DNA from: Actinobacteria bacterium UBA4426
Lineage (GTDB): Bacteria > Actinomycetota > Actinomycetes > S36-B12
DNA: 26,736 bases
Reading direction: 5' to 3'
NCBI GenBank assembly: GCA_002390705.1
Contig: DGQA01000033.1
Span: 11,263-37,998, forward strand
Shown here: positions 15,338 to 22,791 of the stretch, in pieces
Position numbering within the stretch: position 1 is the stretch's first letter
Layout: each line of letters starts with the position of its first letter
Made by a program: the position numbers and the translations under genes
Notes under the pieces: model-generated
What the model saw: the letters and a program-made list of their open reading frames with translations, nothing else
What the model was told of the DNA's origin: nothing
Database searches by the model: none

Positions 15338-16947
15338 TAGGCCGGCTCTTCTTCTAATGCGTGAGCGATTTGCTCAACCGTGATCCAGCGCTCGGGAGCC
15401 AGGATTTTGGACACTTGTGGGGCAAACATGGGGGATTCAGTGATGACGGCAGGGGTTGGACCACTTGCCACAATTTCACCATCGCCCATGATCACAACGC
15501 GGGTGGCAAGTTCTGCAACAAGTTCAACATCATGGGTTGCCAACAAGATGCTGTGACCACTCTGTGCCAAGCCGCGAAGGACCTCACCCAACTTCTTTTT
15601 GGTGGGGTAGTCCAAGCCACGAGTGGGTTCATCAAGCAAGAGCAATGGTGGCTTTGCGGCCACAATCAGACACAAGGCCAACAGCATTTGCTGGCCTTCG
15701 GAGAGATCTCGGGGGTGCGTAGGGTCGCACACCTCAGGTGCCATGAGGGCAAGCAGCGCTCGGGTCGTACCGAGCGCGCATCTGGCATCAACATCTGATG
15801 CTTTACATTCGGCTCCAACGCTGAGGGCTCCAAAAAGATCGTGGGGCTCTTGGGGAACGAATCCAACATGGCGTAACACATCACTGGCGGGAAGGGCTCG
15901 GGGATCCACACCATTGATGCGCACACTTCCTTTGAGAGGTTCTTTAAGCCCGACGAGCACGCGCAGCAAGGTTGATTTCCCAGCACCATTTCGACCCATA
16001 AGAGCGGTTATCTCACCGGCATCGAGGTCGAGGTCAACCCCACGCAGGACGCTCTGATTTCCGTATGCGAAGTGGAGTTTGCGCAGGCTAGCAATCTGCT
16101 GTGTTTGGGCCGATACCGCATGGACGGCAGGTGAGTGGTCGGCGAGCAATGCGCGAAGGGGAGGTGCCGCCCGACGCGCATCGCGGATACTGATCGGAAG
16201 GGGATCCCAACCCGCAAGGCGACCTAGGTGAATCACGGGTGGGGCGATAGGTGAGGTTTGCATGAGTTCGCTGGGCAACCCGGAACTGATCTCACCGCCT
16301 TCCAGGAGAAGTATGGAATCGCAATATTGCATCACCCGTTCAAGTCGGTGCTCAGCCAAAACCACGGTGATGCCTAGATCATGAACCAGGCGATGCAATG
16401 AAGCCAAAACTTCTTCGGCCGCGCCCGGGTCAAGAGCAGATGTGGGCTCATCGAGAACCAAAACCAGTGGCTGCGCGGTGAGGACTGATCCGATTGCTAC
16501 GCGCTGCTGTTGACCACCACTCAACGTGCGCAATGGGCGGGTGCGCAACTGCGTGAGTCCCAGTAGATCCAGGATCTCTTCGACCCGACGCCGCATCACC
16601 GATGGCGATACGCCCAGGCACTCCATCGAATAGGCGAGTTCGTCCTCAACGAGATCCGTAACAAAACCTGACACCGGATCCTGTGGGACGAAGCCCACGA
16701 GATCTGCGAGTTCGCGCGGTTGATGCTCTTGGGTTGAGCGACCATTGACACTCACTACTCCAGCTAGATGCCCGCCAGTGAAGTGTGGAACTAGTCCATT
16801 GATTGCGCGCAGGAAAGTTGTTTTCCCGCTGCCGGTCGCCCCCAGTAGGAGCGCAAGTTCCCCGGCCGGGATCTCTTGGTTGAGGTTTCGCAACACCGGT
16901 TCGGCTTCGGTGGAGTAACGAAATGTCACGTTGTCAAAACGAATCAT
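15337..16947 (-). CDS. ECF transporter ATPase, two ABC domains fused (A1-A2)
   Basis: 536-residue fusion of two ECF ATPases, which in many bacteria are separate proteins. Domain 1: Walker A GATGSGKT at 36-43, signature LSGGQQQR at 142-149, Walker B LVLVLDEP at 161-168. Domain 2: Walker A GRNGAGKS at 318-325, signature LSEGQQ at 415-420, Walker B LLLLDEP at 435-441, then a switch histidine in LLATHDVELV. All catalytic residues are present in both halves; the second signature has Glu in place of Gly. A linker of about 50 residues joins them. The ATG overlaps the T-component stop as ATGA. It powers the S and T components of the same operon. Confidence 0.93.
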   Translation of the reverse strand: MIRFDNVTFRYSTEAEPVLRNLNQEIPAGELALLLGATGSGKTTFLRAINGLVPHFTGGHLAGVVSVNGRSTQEHQPRELADLVGFVPQDPVSGFVTDLVEDELAYSMECLGVSPSVMRRRVEEILDLLGLTQLRTRPLRTLSGGQQQRVAIGSVLTAQPLVLVLDEPTSALDPGAAEEVLASLHRLVHDLGITVVLAEHRLERVMQYCDSILLLEGGEISSGLPSELMQTSPIAPPVIHLGRLAGWDPLPISIRDARRAAPPLRALLADHSPAVHAVSAQTQQIASLRKLHFAYGNQSVLRGVDLDLDAGEITALMGRNGAGKSTLLRVLVGLKEPLKGSVRINGVDPRALPASDVLRHVGFVPQEPHDLFGALSVGAECKASDVDARCALGTTRALLALMAPEVCDPTHPRDLSEGQQMLLALCLIVAAKPPLLLLDEPTRGLDYPTKKKLGEVLRGLAQSGHSILLATHDVELVAELATRVVIMGDGEIVASGPTPAVITESPMFAPQVSKILAPERWITVEQIAHALEEEPA

Positions 16948-18053
16948 GTGCGGACCCCGACTCTTAATTCAGCGTCCGCATCCGAATTTAGATCAGGTGG
17001 ACGAGGAGAAGACAGTGCGGGAGTGCAGGCAACCGTAAAGGCGATTAAACCCCATAAGGGCAAGGCAGGCCAGTTGTTCAGCTCAGGAGTCAGCACTAAA
17101 GCTTGACCTACTTGGGAGTGGGCAATGAGAAAAATTCCCAAGACGCACAGACCCGCGGTGCTCACCAGAGACTCGGGTAAAGCCCAGGTATCGGGTCGAT
17201 AGACAGTGCGAACGCGGGTAAGGCCGGCTCGCCACAGGGTGACACCGCCCAAGAGGACGCCAGTTCCGAGAATGAGGAATGAAATCATGGCGCTCACACT
17301 GGCTGTGAGAAGTGCGTAAAGCCCAATGATCGCGAGTGAAAGTGAGGTCAGCACAAGCCCAATTGAAATTCGGCGACCCACGGCGGATTCCTTGCGATGC
17401 CTGCCATATCCGCGTGAATCCATGGACTCGGCCAGAATAATTGAGCGATCAAGTGCTCCGGCAAGCACGGGAAGCCCAAGGGAAGTGAAGCCACGAATTC
17501 CCTGTGTATTCCTGCCGCGGAGCCGACGCATTTCTCGAATCCGCTCGGCGTCGGCTGTGAGTTGCGGAATAAAAGTCAATGCGACCACAATGCTGACCCC
17601 TAATTCATAGAATGCGGTAGGGATAGCTTTGAGCAGCCGGGTCGGTGAGGCAAGTGAGTTGGCCGCCCCGATCACAATTGCGATAGTGGCAATTCGAAGT
17701 CCGTCGTAAAATGCCCCTAAAAGGGCTTCAAGTGTTACTGACCCGCCTACCCGCAGGCCATTCATCCAATCTGGTAGTGAAATACCGGGCAACTCAATTA
17801 AAATTGTGGTTCCCATACCGGCACCAAAAATGAGCTGGAATAGGACGCGAATAGTGATGATCATTGCACCAAGAAACAGAAAAAAATTGAATGACTTTCC
17901 CCATGGCGCCTGCGGTTTGCGCGATGCCACCACGATTACCGCAGAACCGATGAGCAGCGCCAACAGAAGTGGGTTTGTGGTCTGGGATGCGGCCGCTGCC
18001 AGGGAAAGTGACCACAACCACCACGCCCCCGGATGTAACCAGCGCGCAATCAT
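16944..18053 (-). CDS. ECF transporter T component (CbiQ/EcfT family)
   Basis: Transmembrane coupling protein of an ECF importer. An upstream TTG at 18071 is possible, but ATG 18053 overlaps the stop of the preceding gene as ATGA and gives 369 residues. Helices lie near 8-45, 55-75, 105-135 and 145-165. The cytoplasmic coupling region has the two family motifs: MRRLRGR near 190 and the A.....A..MDSRGYGRH segment near 220-235, where the Arg-Gly pairs contact the ATPases. Several more helices near 250-300 and 310-350 make it longer than a typical EcfT of about 265 residues. The extra helices may be peculiar to this actinobacterial module. Confidence 0.9.
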   Translation of the reverse strand: MIARWLHPGAWWLWSLSLAAAASQTTNPLLLALLIGSAVIVVASRKPQAPWGKSFNFFLFLGAMIITIRVLFQLIFGAGMGTTILIELPGISLPDWMNGLRVGGSVTLEALLGAFYDGLRIATIAIVIGAANSLASPTRLLKAIPTAFYELGVSIVVALTFIPQLTADAERIREMRRLRGRNTQGIRGFTSLGLPVLAGALDRSIILAESMDSRGYGRHRKESAVGRRISIGLVLTSLSLAIIGLYALLTASVSAMISFLILGTGVLLGGVTLWRAGLTRVRTVYRPDTWALPESLVSTAGLCVLGIFLIAHSQVGQALVLTPELNNWPALPLWGLIAFTVACTPALSSPRPPDLNSDADAELRVGVRT

Positions 18054-18742
18054 GATCTGCTCCGACGCCAAAAATAGAACCCGGCAACCGCGAGTAACCC
18101 AAAAACTAAAGCGGTTCCCAGCGGCGCAAGTGAGGATTGCTCGGACGAGCGTGGTGTTTCATCTGCGGAGATAGGAACCAGATCAGAGGTAATCGATTCG
18201 GGTGGGGTCGATGCAACGTAGTCAGCCACCGGGGTTGCGCATTCGCTCACTGGATACCCGGAAATTCCACAAATAAATCCGTTATCGGTTCGAAGTTCAA
18301 CAATATTTTTCAGGAGGTTGTAGCCATTAGCGTCAAGAGTGCCCACCGCGCAGTAGGCAACAGGTGCCGGCGGAGTCTCACCCTGGGGTGCCAACGCAAG
18401 GTCGCCGGAATCAATCAGTATTGCGACACGTTTGGAGCCCTTAATTGGACTCACGGCGGCGCAAGCACGCTCAAATACAACAGTGGGCGAGTCGGCGGGG
18501 GCAAGACCGGCCACGCTGGGACTTGACGCATCGAATCGCCATGCCTGCGCGCTTCCCTCGGCCGGGTTGGTGCTGGCAGGGCCGACAGGGGAATAAGACC
18601 AGGTGTCACCATCTTGGGTCCAAAAGTTCCAGTATCGATAGGCGGTTGCCTGCGCACCGGCGACCGCTGACAACGAAAAAAGGAGGATTGCCACGAAGAC
18701 AAGACTCAAATTCCGCGTCAGCGACCGGGGTGCATGCCGCAT
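18050..18742 (-). CDS. SCO2322-type exported, membrane-anchored protein
   Basis: 230 residues from ATG 18742, seven bases after the preceding gene; an in-frame TTG at 18748 is the alternative. A signal peptide (about 1-32, ending AGAQA) is followed by an external domain starting YRYWNFWTQDGDTWSYSPVGP, with AWRF and KGSKRVAILIDSG further on, four cysteines (in ACA, YCA, ICG and ECA) and NGFICGISGYPVSEC before a low-complexity stalk. A C-terminal helix and the basic WRRSRS tail anchor it. This pattern (YRYW.FW...W.Y...GP, WRF, ICGI.GYP..EC) matches a family I recall as SCO2322, found with ECF genes in streptomycetes. Function unknown; probably an outside-facing partner of the transporter. Confidence 0.82.
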   Translation of the reverse strand: MRHAPRSLTRNLSLVFVAILLFSLSAVAGAQATAYRYWNFWTQDGDTWSYSPVGPASTNPAEGSAQAWRFDASSPSVAGLAPADSPTVVFERACAAVSPIKGSKRVAILIDSGDLALAPQGETPPAPVAYCAVGTLDANGYNLLKNIVELRTDNGFICGISGYPVSECATPVADYVASTPPESITSDLVPISADETPRSSEQSSLAPLGTALVFGLLAVAGFYFWRRSRS

Positions 18743-18749
18743 GAGCAAA

Positions 18750-19787
18750 TTACTTCTTCATGCTTTTGGTGAGGGTCGAGATCAGATTAACGCCGCCGAA
18801 TTTTTTCGGATTGGAATCTGTTGCTTGGGCGACCATGAGAAGCCACCCGAGGGCGCCGGCGTTTGTTTTGCCGTCTTTGAGCGCCCACGTTTTCACATTG
18901 TTTTTCAACGCAGCGGTTGCTTTACCCACTGGCTTTTTACCAATCTTCATGGTGTTAAAGGAAATCACGGTTGCGGCAGTGTTTCCAAAGTCATCCCCGT
19001 CATAGGGAAATGAAGATAAGACACCGGTCGTGAGCTGGCCACTGAGGTAGCTGGCCAGATTCTTGACCTTGTTCTTCGCACATTTGGGGCTCGACCCCAA
19101 TTTGTTGGCAGGTTCAGCCGGGGTTAGTGCAGCGAGACCGAATAAAGCTTGGGCTGAGGCTGAGTTGTTCACGCCCGACTCACTCACCTGGTATTTTGCG
19201 CCTCCACTTTGAGCGCATGGTGTGATCGCGCTGAGTAGGTAGGCTCGAATCTGCTTAACCACTGGCGATTTGACTCCGACTCCAGTCATTGCGGCGTAAG
19301 CCAATCCGGATGAGTTCGTATCCGGTAATGCGCCTGAACCGGGGTAGTACGCGATACCAGTTTTGCCGTTGGGTGCCACCGCTGTTGCTTTGGTAAGCCA
19401 CTTTACGGCGCGCTTGGCTTGCGCGGTGTTGCCCGTAGCGTTCAGCGCGAGCGCGGCAAGTGCGGTTGAGTTGGTATTGGGCCCGCTACCGTTGACGGCG
19501 TCTGACGGTCCGCACGCGGTGCGAATGCTGACCCGGTAGGACTTAAAACTGCCATCGAGGCATTGCTGGTCCGCCAACCATTTGACGGCAGCCTTGTTGG
19601 GCCTGACCCCCACCGAGTCCAAGCCAAGAATGGCCAGTGCCTGATGGTCGACTCCGGTGTAGGTCGGATCAGTGGTTCCATAAAGGCCGGCGTCTGGTCC
19701 AGCGGCGTGTGCTGGAGAGAGTCCCAAGCCTAAAAAAACGACAATGCTCAGCACTGCCGCCAGAATCGATTTGTACATTTTTTTCAT
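18750..19787 (-). CDS. Secreted prenyltransferase-repeat (alpha/alpha toroid) protein
   Basis: 345-residue exported protein, the first gene after the riboswitch. The signal peptide covers about 1-28 (KK, hydrophobic core, SPAHA then AGPDAG). The mature part carries repeats of the terpene cyclase/prenyltransferase kind: VDHQALAILGL...AAVKWLADQQCLDGSF near 48-80, NSTALAALALNATG...AVKWLTKAT near 105-135, NSSGLAYAAMTG near 155-168, and NNSASAQALFGLAAL near 208-222. Four cysteines could form disulfides. The catalytic aspartates of cyclases are absent, and secretion argues against terpene synthesis. Fold class, export and riboswitch control together fit a corrinoid-binding role like the alpha domain of transcobalamin, but this is inferred. 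A GAAGG lies just before the ATG. Confidence 0.82.
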   Translation of the reverse strand: MKKMYKSILAAVLSIVVFLGLGLSPAHAAGPDAGLYGTTDPTYTGVDHQALAILGLDSVGVRPNKAAVKWLADQQCLDGSFKSYRVSIRTACGPSDAVNGSGPNTNSTALAALALNATGNTAQAKRAVKWLTKATAVAPNGKTGIAYYPGSGALPDTNSSGLAYAAMTGVGVKSPVVKQIRAYLLSAITPCAQSGGAKYQVSESGVNNSASAQALFGLAALTPAEPANKLGSSPKCAKNKVKNLASYLSGQLTTGVLSSFPYDGDDFGNTAATVISFNTMKIGKKPVGKATAALKNNVKTWALKDGKTNAGALGWLLMVAQATDSNPKKFGGVNLISTLTKSMKK

Positions 19788-19841
19788 GGTGCCTTCTTTC
19801 AGTGAGTGGTCACTAGAACATGGCCCATGGATCCCTCAATC

Positions 19842-19871
19842 AAAAACCCCAAGCACTAAAAGTGCAAGGGG
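19842..19871 (-). terminator. Intrinsic terminator of the riboswitch expression platform
   Basis: On the minus strand, CCCC-TT-GCACT, loop TTT, AGTGC-TT-GGGG, followed at once by five T. The arms are 19871-19861 and 19857-19847. The hairpin lies between the cobalamin aptamer and the first gene, so it is expected to form when the ligand is bound. A separate six-pair hairpin with a GAAA loop (19890-19875) sits just before it and may be part of the switch. Confidence 0.88.
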
Positions 19872-19890
19872 CGATCAAGTTTTCACTTGA

Positions 19891-20021
19891 GCGCTCGTCC
19901 CGTTACCTCGACGGATGACCGCTCGCAAGTGTTAGGTGCTCCGACTTACCAGGTGTTTGCCTGACTTACGGTTGCGGGACAGCGCCGGATTTTCACCGAA
20001 CTTTCCCTAAATCCACTCGCG
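19891..20021 (-). promoter_or_regulatory. Cobalamin riboswitch aptamer (compact form)
   Basis: The minus strand carries the conserved cobalamin core: GGTGAAAATCCGGCGCTGTC, CCGCAACCGTAAG (about 19999-19965), and a B12-box-like AGTCGGAGCACCT (19946-19934). A P1 helix closes it: CGCGAGTG (20021-20014) pairs over all eight positions, one of them G-U, with CACTTGCG (19931-19924). A downstream CGGGAC (19902-19897) is complementary to GTCCCG in the core (19980-19975) and may form the long-range loop contact. P1 to P1 is about 98 nt, short for the large class I form and closer to the compact class II type. It should repress the downstream operon when cobalamin is plentiful. Confidence 0.92.
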
Positions 20022-20042
20022 TCAATCTTTTGTTGTGACCTT

Positions 20043-20071
20043 ATGAGACCACGTTTGGACGGCCGTGTCAA
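20043..20071 (-). promoter_or_regulatory. Promoter of the riboswitch operon
   Basis: Perfect -35 TTGACA (20071-20066), a 17-bp spacer, and -10 TCTCAT (20048-20043, four of six consensus bases). The predicted transcript start near 20036 lies about 15 nt before the aptamer P1 helix, which fits well. Confidence 0.7.
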
Positions 20072-20082
20072 TGTGAACACGG
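20063..20082. repeat. Inverted repeat over the -35 of the riboswitch operon
   Basis: Perfect arms CCGTGT (20063-20068) and ACACGG (20077-20082) around eight bases, overlapping the TTGACA element. It could be a repressor site, or a hairpin ending the small upstream gene, though no T-run follows. Confidence 0.6.
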
Positions 20083-20098
20083 ACGAGGTCCAGAGGGG

Positions 20099-20311
20099 TT
20101 ATTCAGAGTCCAGGCTCATAGGTCCGTACACGACTCGATCGCCGTCAACGAGGGTGACGGCACTGATCCCCGATGCACGCAGCTCACGCCAGGTGTCAGA
20201 CACGTAGGCTTCCGCATCGCTCTGGCTGGGGAATGCCGATGTGACACATGGCTCCACCGGAGAGTCGATTACTTGGCCGCCGTTATCTAGATATTGCCAA
20301 CTCCAAGACAT
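20099..20311 (-). CDS. Small conserved actinobacterial protein
   Basis: 70-residue soluble protein, acidic, beginning MSWSWQYLDNGG and ending VTLVDGDRVVYGPMSLDSE. The pattern SFPSQSDAE..V...WRELR..G...VTL.D.DRVVYGPMSL is one I recall from many actinobacterial genomes, always as a short protein of unknown function. A clear AAGGAG lies seven bases before the ATG, which supports translation. A TAAAAT at 20342-20337 could be its -10, but no good -35 is seen. It sits between the aldo/keto reductase gene and the promoter of the riboswitch operon, on the same strand as both. Confidence 0.85.
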   Translation of the reverse strand: MSWSWQYLDNGGQVIDSPVEPCVTSAFPSQSDAEAYVSDTWRELRASGISAVTLVDGDRVVYGPMSLDSE

Positions 20312-20339
20312 TGCGTCTCCTTAACGCTCAGGCTAAATT

Positions 20340-21341
20340 TTATGGTCTTATTACTGGTGAAACGGTGAGTGCTGGGTCCGTGCTGACAAGATCACCCAAT
20401 GCGTAGTCGATCGCACTGAGTACATCCTCCGGCAATGTTACCCCCGCAGCCTTCGCATTTTCAGTTATTTGCTCAGGTCGCGAGGCACCCACAATGGCGG
20501 CAGACACGTTGGGATTGCTCAGTACCCAGGCTATGGCCAGTTGAGACATGGTCAAATTCATGTCTGTGGCAATTGGCTCCAATTTCGCAACAGCCGCTAG
20601 GACTGGATCATTGACCCATCTGGCCACAAAGTTCGCGCCAGATGAAGTGTCGGTGGCTCGACTCCCCTGTGGAGCCGGGGCTCCAATTTTATACTTACCG
20701 GTCAACACGCCCTGGGCGATGGGCGACCAGACAATTTGGCCGATGCCTAGTTCCTCGCTTGCCGGTACAACTTCGGCTTCAATTACCCGCCACAACATAT
20801 TGTATTGGGGCTGGTTGCTCACAATTCGATCAAAACCCATGTCGGAGGCGATGCGGACTGCATCGCGGATTTGTTCGGCTGTCCATTCACTCACCCCCAC
20901 ATAGAGGACTTTGCCGTGACGGACCAAGTCATCAAATGCGCGAAGGGTTTCTTCCAGCGGGGTTGCGTAGTCGTAGCGGTGCGCTTGATAGAGGTCCACG
21001 TAATCGGTCTGCAGCCTGCGCAATGAATTCTCACATGACTCCATAATGTGTTTGCGTGATAGTCCGCGGTCATTAACCCCCTCGCCGGTCGGCCAGTACA
21101 CCTTGGTGAAGATTTCTAGACTTTCTCGGCGTTGGCCTTTGAGGGCTTTGCCCATTACTTCTTCCGCTTTGGTAGCCGCGTACACATCTGCCGTGTCAAA
21201 AGAGGTGATCCCGGCTGCCATGGCCGCCTGCATGGTCTTTATCGCGAGGTCATCGGTGACCTGTGATCCGTGGGTGATCCAGTTGCCGTAGGTGACTTCA
21301 CTGATTTTTAAGCCGCTACGGCCTAAGTGACGAAACTCCAT
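20340..21341 (-). CDS. Aldo/keto reductase, potassium-channel beta-subunit-like
   Basis: NADPH-dependent oxidoreductase. The open frame begins at 21557, but ATG 21341 (MEFRHLGRSGLKISEV) is the family start and leaves 333 residues, four bases after the DUF3043 stop. The tetrad is complete: Asp49 and Tyr54 in FDTADVYA, Lys80 in IFTKVYW and His121 in YQAHRYD. The C-terminal cofactor segment SNPNVSAAIVGASRPEQI is present. The closest group is that of channel beta-subunit-like reductases, which reduce aldehydes and ketones; the substrate is not known. It is probably co-transcribed with DUF3043. Confidence 0.94.
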   Translation of the reverse strand: MEFRHLGRSGLKISEVTYGNWITHGSQVTDDLAIKTMQAAMAAGITSFDTADVYAATKAEEVMGKALKGQRRESLEIFTKVYWPTGEGVNDRGLSRKHIMESCENSLRRLQTDYVDLYQAHRYDYATPLEETLRAFDDLVRHGKVLYVGVSEWTAEQIRDAVRIASDMGFDRIVSNQPQYNMLWRVIEAEVVPASEELGIGQIVWSPIAQGVLTGKYKIGAPAPQGSRATDTSSGANFVARWVNDPVLAAVAKLEPIATDMNLTMSQLAIAWVLSNPNVSAAIVGASRPEQITENAKAAGVTLPEDVLSAIDYALGDLVSTDPALTVSPVIRP

Positions 21342-21345
21342 CGGT

Positions 21346-21936
21346 CTATTTGCCCTTTTTTCGCCCACGTTTAACACGTGGTTTTGGCATGCGCAGCCGT
21401 CGATATTGCAAGGTGCGCATGAGTGCGTACAGCGTGATTCCCCGTCGGTCCGCCTTATCAGGAAAGACTTTCTTGGCTCGGGACTTGAGTTGGATGACCA
21501 AAATAGTCGTGTCGACAATGATGAGAGTTGCCATGAGAAAGAAACCGAGTGACACAAGTTGCTGAACCGATGGGTTATTTACAAAGCCCAGCAGCAACAC
21601 AACAACGGCCATGAAAATAAAGTATTCAGCGATCGTGTAGCGACCGTCGACAAAGTCACGCACGAATCCTCGGACGGGGCCCTGATCGCGTGCAGGCAGG
21701 TATTTTTCATCACCGGCAATCATCCCTGCGCGGGCACGGGATCGCTCTGCGCGATCTTGCTCTCTGGCGGCCTTCTTACCGCCTTGTGAACCGCGTGGGG
21801 AACGAATGGAGGTCTTTCTGGCGGCCTCTGCATCTCTGCGCGAAGGAGTGGGCCGACCTTTCCCCACTAGCTCCGAATTTGATCTGGATTCTGCAACGGG
21901 TGTGGTCTCGGTTGTCTTCTTAGGGATCCCAAACAT
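21346..21936 (-). CDS. DUF3043 family membrane protein
   Basis: 196 residues: a long charged N-terminus rich in Lys, Arg, Ser and Glu (MFGIPKK...GKGRPTPSRRDAEAARK), a conserved segment EKYLPARDQGPVRGFVRDFVDGRY near 75-98, two helices near 105-123 and 127-147, and a very basic C-terminal tail (PKPRVKRGRKKGK). This is the DUF3043 layout, widespread in actinobacteria, with no known function. The GKGRPTPSR and RDQGPVR motifs identify it. It is divergent from pspA. An AGGCGG stretch three bases before the ATG is the only ribosome-binding-like sequence. Confidence 0.88.
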   Translation of the reverse strand: MFGIPKKTTETTPVAESRSNSELVGKGRPTPSRRDAEAARKTSIRSPRGSQGGKKAAREQDRAERSRARAGMIAGDEKYLPARDQGPVRGFVRDFVDGRYTIAEYFIFMAVVVLLLGFVNNPSVQQLVSLGFFLMATLIIVDTTILVIQLKSRAKKVFPDKADRRGITLYALMRTLQYRRLRMPKPRVKRGRKKGK

Positions 21937-21987
21937 AATCCGCCTAGCGTAGCCCCAAGTACCACTGGGCCGTTGATGAAGTGTCGT

Positions 21988-22007
21988 TTACCCTAGGCTC
22001 AGGGTAA
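21988..22007 (+). promoter_or_regulatory. Inverted repeat covering a candidate pspA promoter
   Basis: TTACCCT (21988-21994) and AGGGTAA (22001-22007) form perfect 7-bp arms around AGGCTC. Within it TAGGCT (21994-21999) matches the hexamer used before gcvT and would start a transcript near 22006, about 40 nt before the pspA ATG. No convincing -35 is seen, as expected if an activator or alternative sigma factor is used. Confidence 0.55.
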
Positions 22008-22045
22008 TTGAGCAAAATTATTTGGTCGCAACGAAGGGAATTCAC

Positions 22046-22771
22046 ATGGGTCTGTGGCAGCGCTTCACTTTGATCTTCAAATCCAAAGCTAATAAAGTTC
22101 TCAACAAGGCTGAGGACCCACGTGAGGTTCTCGACTACTCCTATGAAAAGCAGCTTGAGCTCCTACAGAAAGTGCGCCGGGGTGTCGCCGACGTCGCGAC
22201 CAGCCGCAAGCGGATTGAGTTGCAAGTGCAAAGTTTGGATAAGCAGGAAGCCAAACTGGAAGAGCAGGCCCGTGCTGCTCTGGCCGGGAACCGTGAGGAT
22301 TTGGCCCGCGAAGCACTGGTCCGTCGCAGTGGACTTCACACCCAGATTGCTGACCTTCAAGAACAACTCGCGCAACTGTCCGAGCAGGAAGAAAAACTAA
22401 CGGTTGCAGCACAACAGTTACAAGCGAAGGTGGAAAGTTTTCGCACGAGGAAGGAAACGATCAAAGCGACCTACTCGGCGGCTGAAGCTCACACAAAGAT
22501 CAACGAAGCTTTTGCTGGCATTTCGTCCGAACTTGGAGACGTTGGCCAAGCTGTTCAGCGCGCGGAGGACAAAACAGCCGAGATGCAGGCTCGTGCCGGT
22601 GCTATCGACGAACTCATGGCTTCAGGAGCACTTGAGGACCCATCCGGGATGTCCAAGGACAACATCACGATCGAGCTTGAGCGCATGGCAAGTGACACGG
22701 ATGTCGAATCCCAACTTGCTGCGATGAAAAATGAGCTCGGTTCGGCCGAAAAAAAAGCAATCGAGGACTGA
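22046..22771 (+). CDS. pspA: PspA/IM30 family membrane-stress protein
   Basis: ESCRT-III-like protein that coats and protects the inner face of the membrane under stress. A frame-open TTG at 22022 is discarded in favour of ATG 22046, which has GAAGGGA upstream and begins with the family's amphipathic helix (MGLWQRFTLIFKSKANKVLNK). 241 residues. DPREVLDYSYEKQLELLQKVRRGVADV near 28-54 is the conserved helix; residues 60-170 are an almost continuous coiled coil with many Gln, Glu, Lys and Arg. htpX follows 20 bp later and pspAB after that. The inverted repeat 40 bp upstream is the likely control site. Confidence 0.95.
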   Translation: MGLWQRFTLIFKSKANKVLNKAEDPREVLDYSYEKQLELLQKVRRGVADVATSRKRIELQVQSLDKQEAKLEEQARAALAGNREDLAREALVRRSGLHTQIADLQEQLAQLSEQEEKLTVAAQQLQAKVESFRTRKETIKATYSAAEAHTKINEAFAGISSELGDVGQAVQRAEDKTAEMQARAGAIDELMASGALEDPSGMSKDNITIELERMASDTDVESQLAAMKNELGSAEKKAIED

Positions 22772-22791
22772 AGGGAAGGGGATAACGCGGA

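Noticed and set aside
21342..21557. N-terminal extension of the aldo/keto reductase frame
   Set aside because: Overlaps the DUF3043 coding region; the standard family start is the ATG at 21341.
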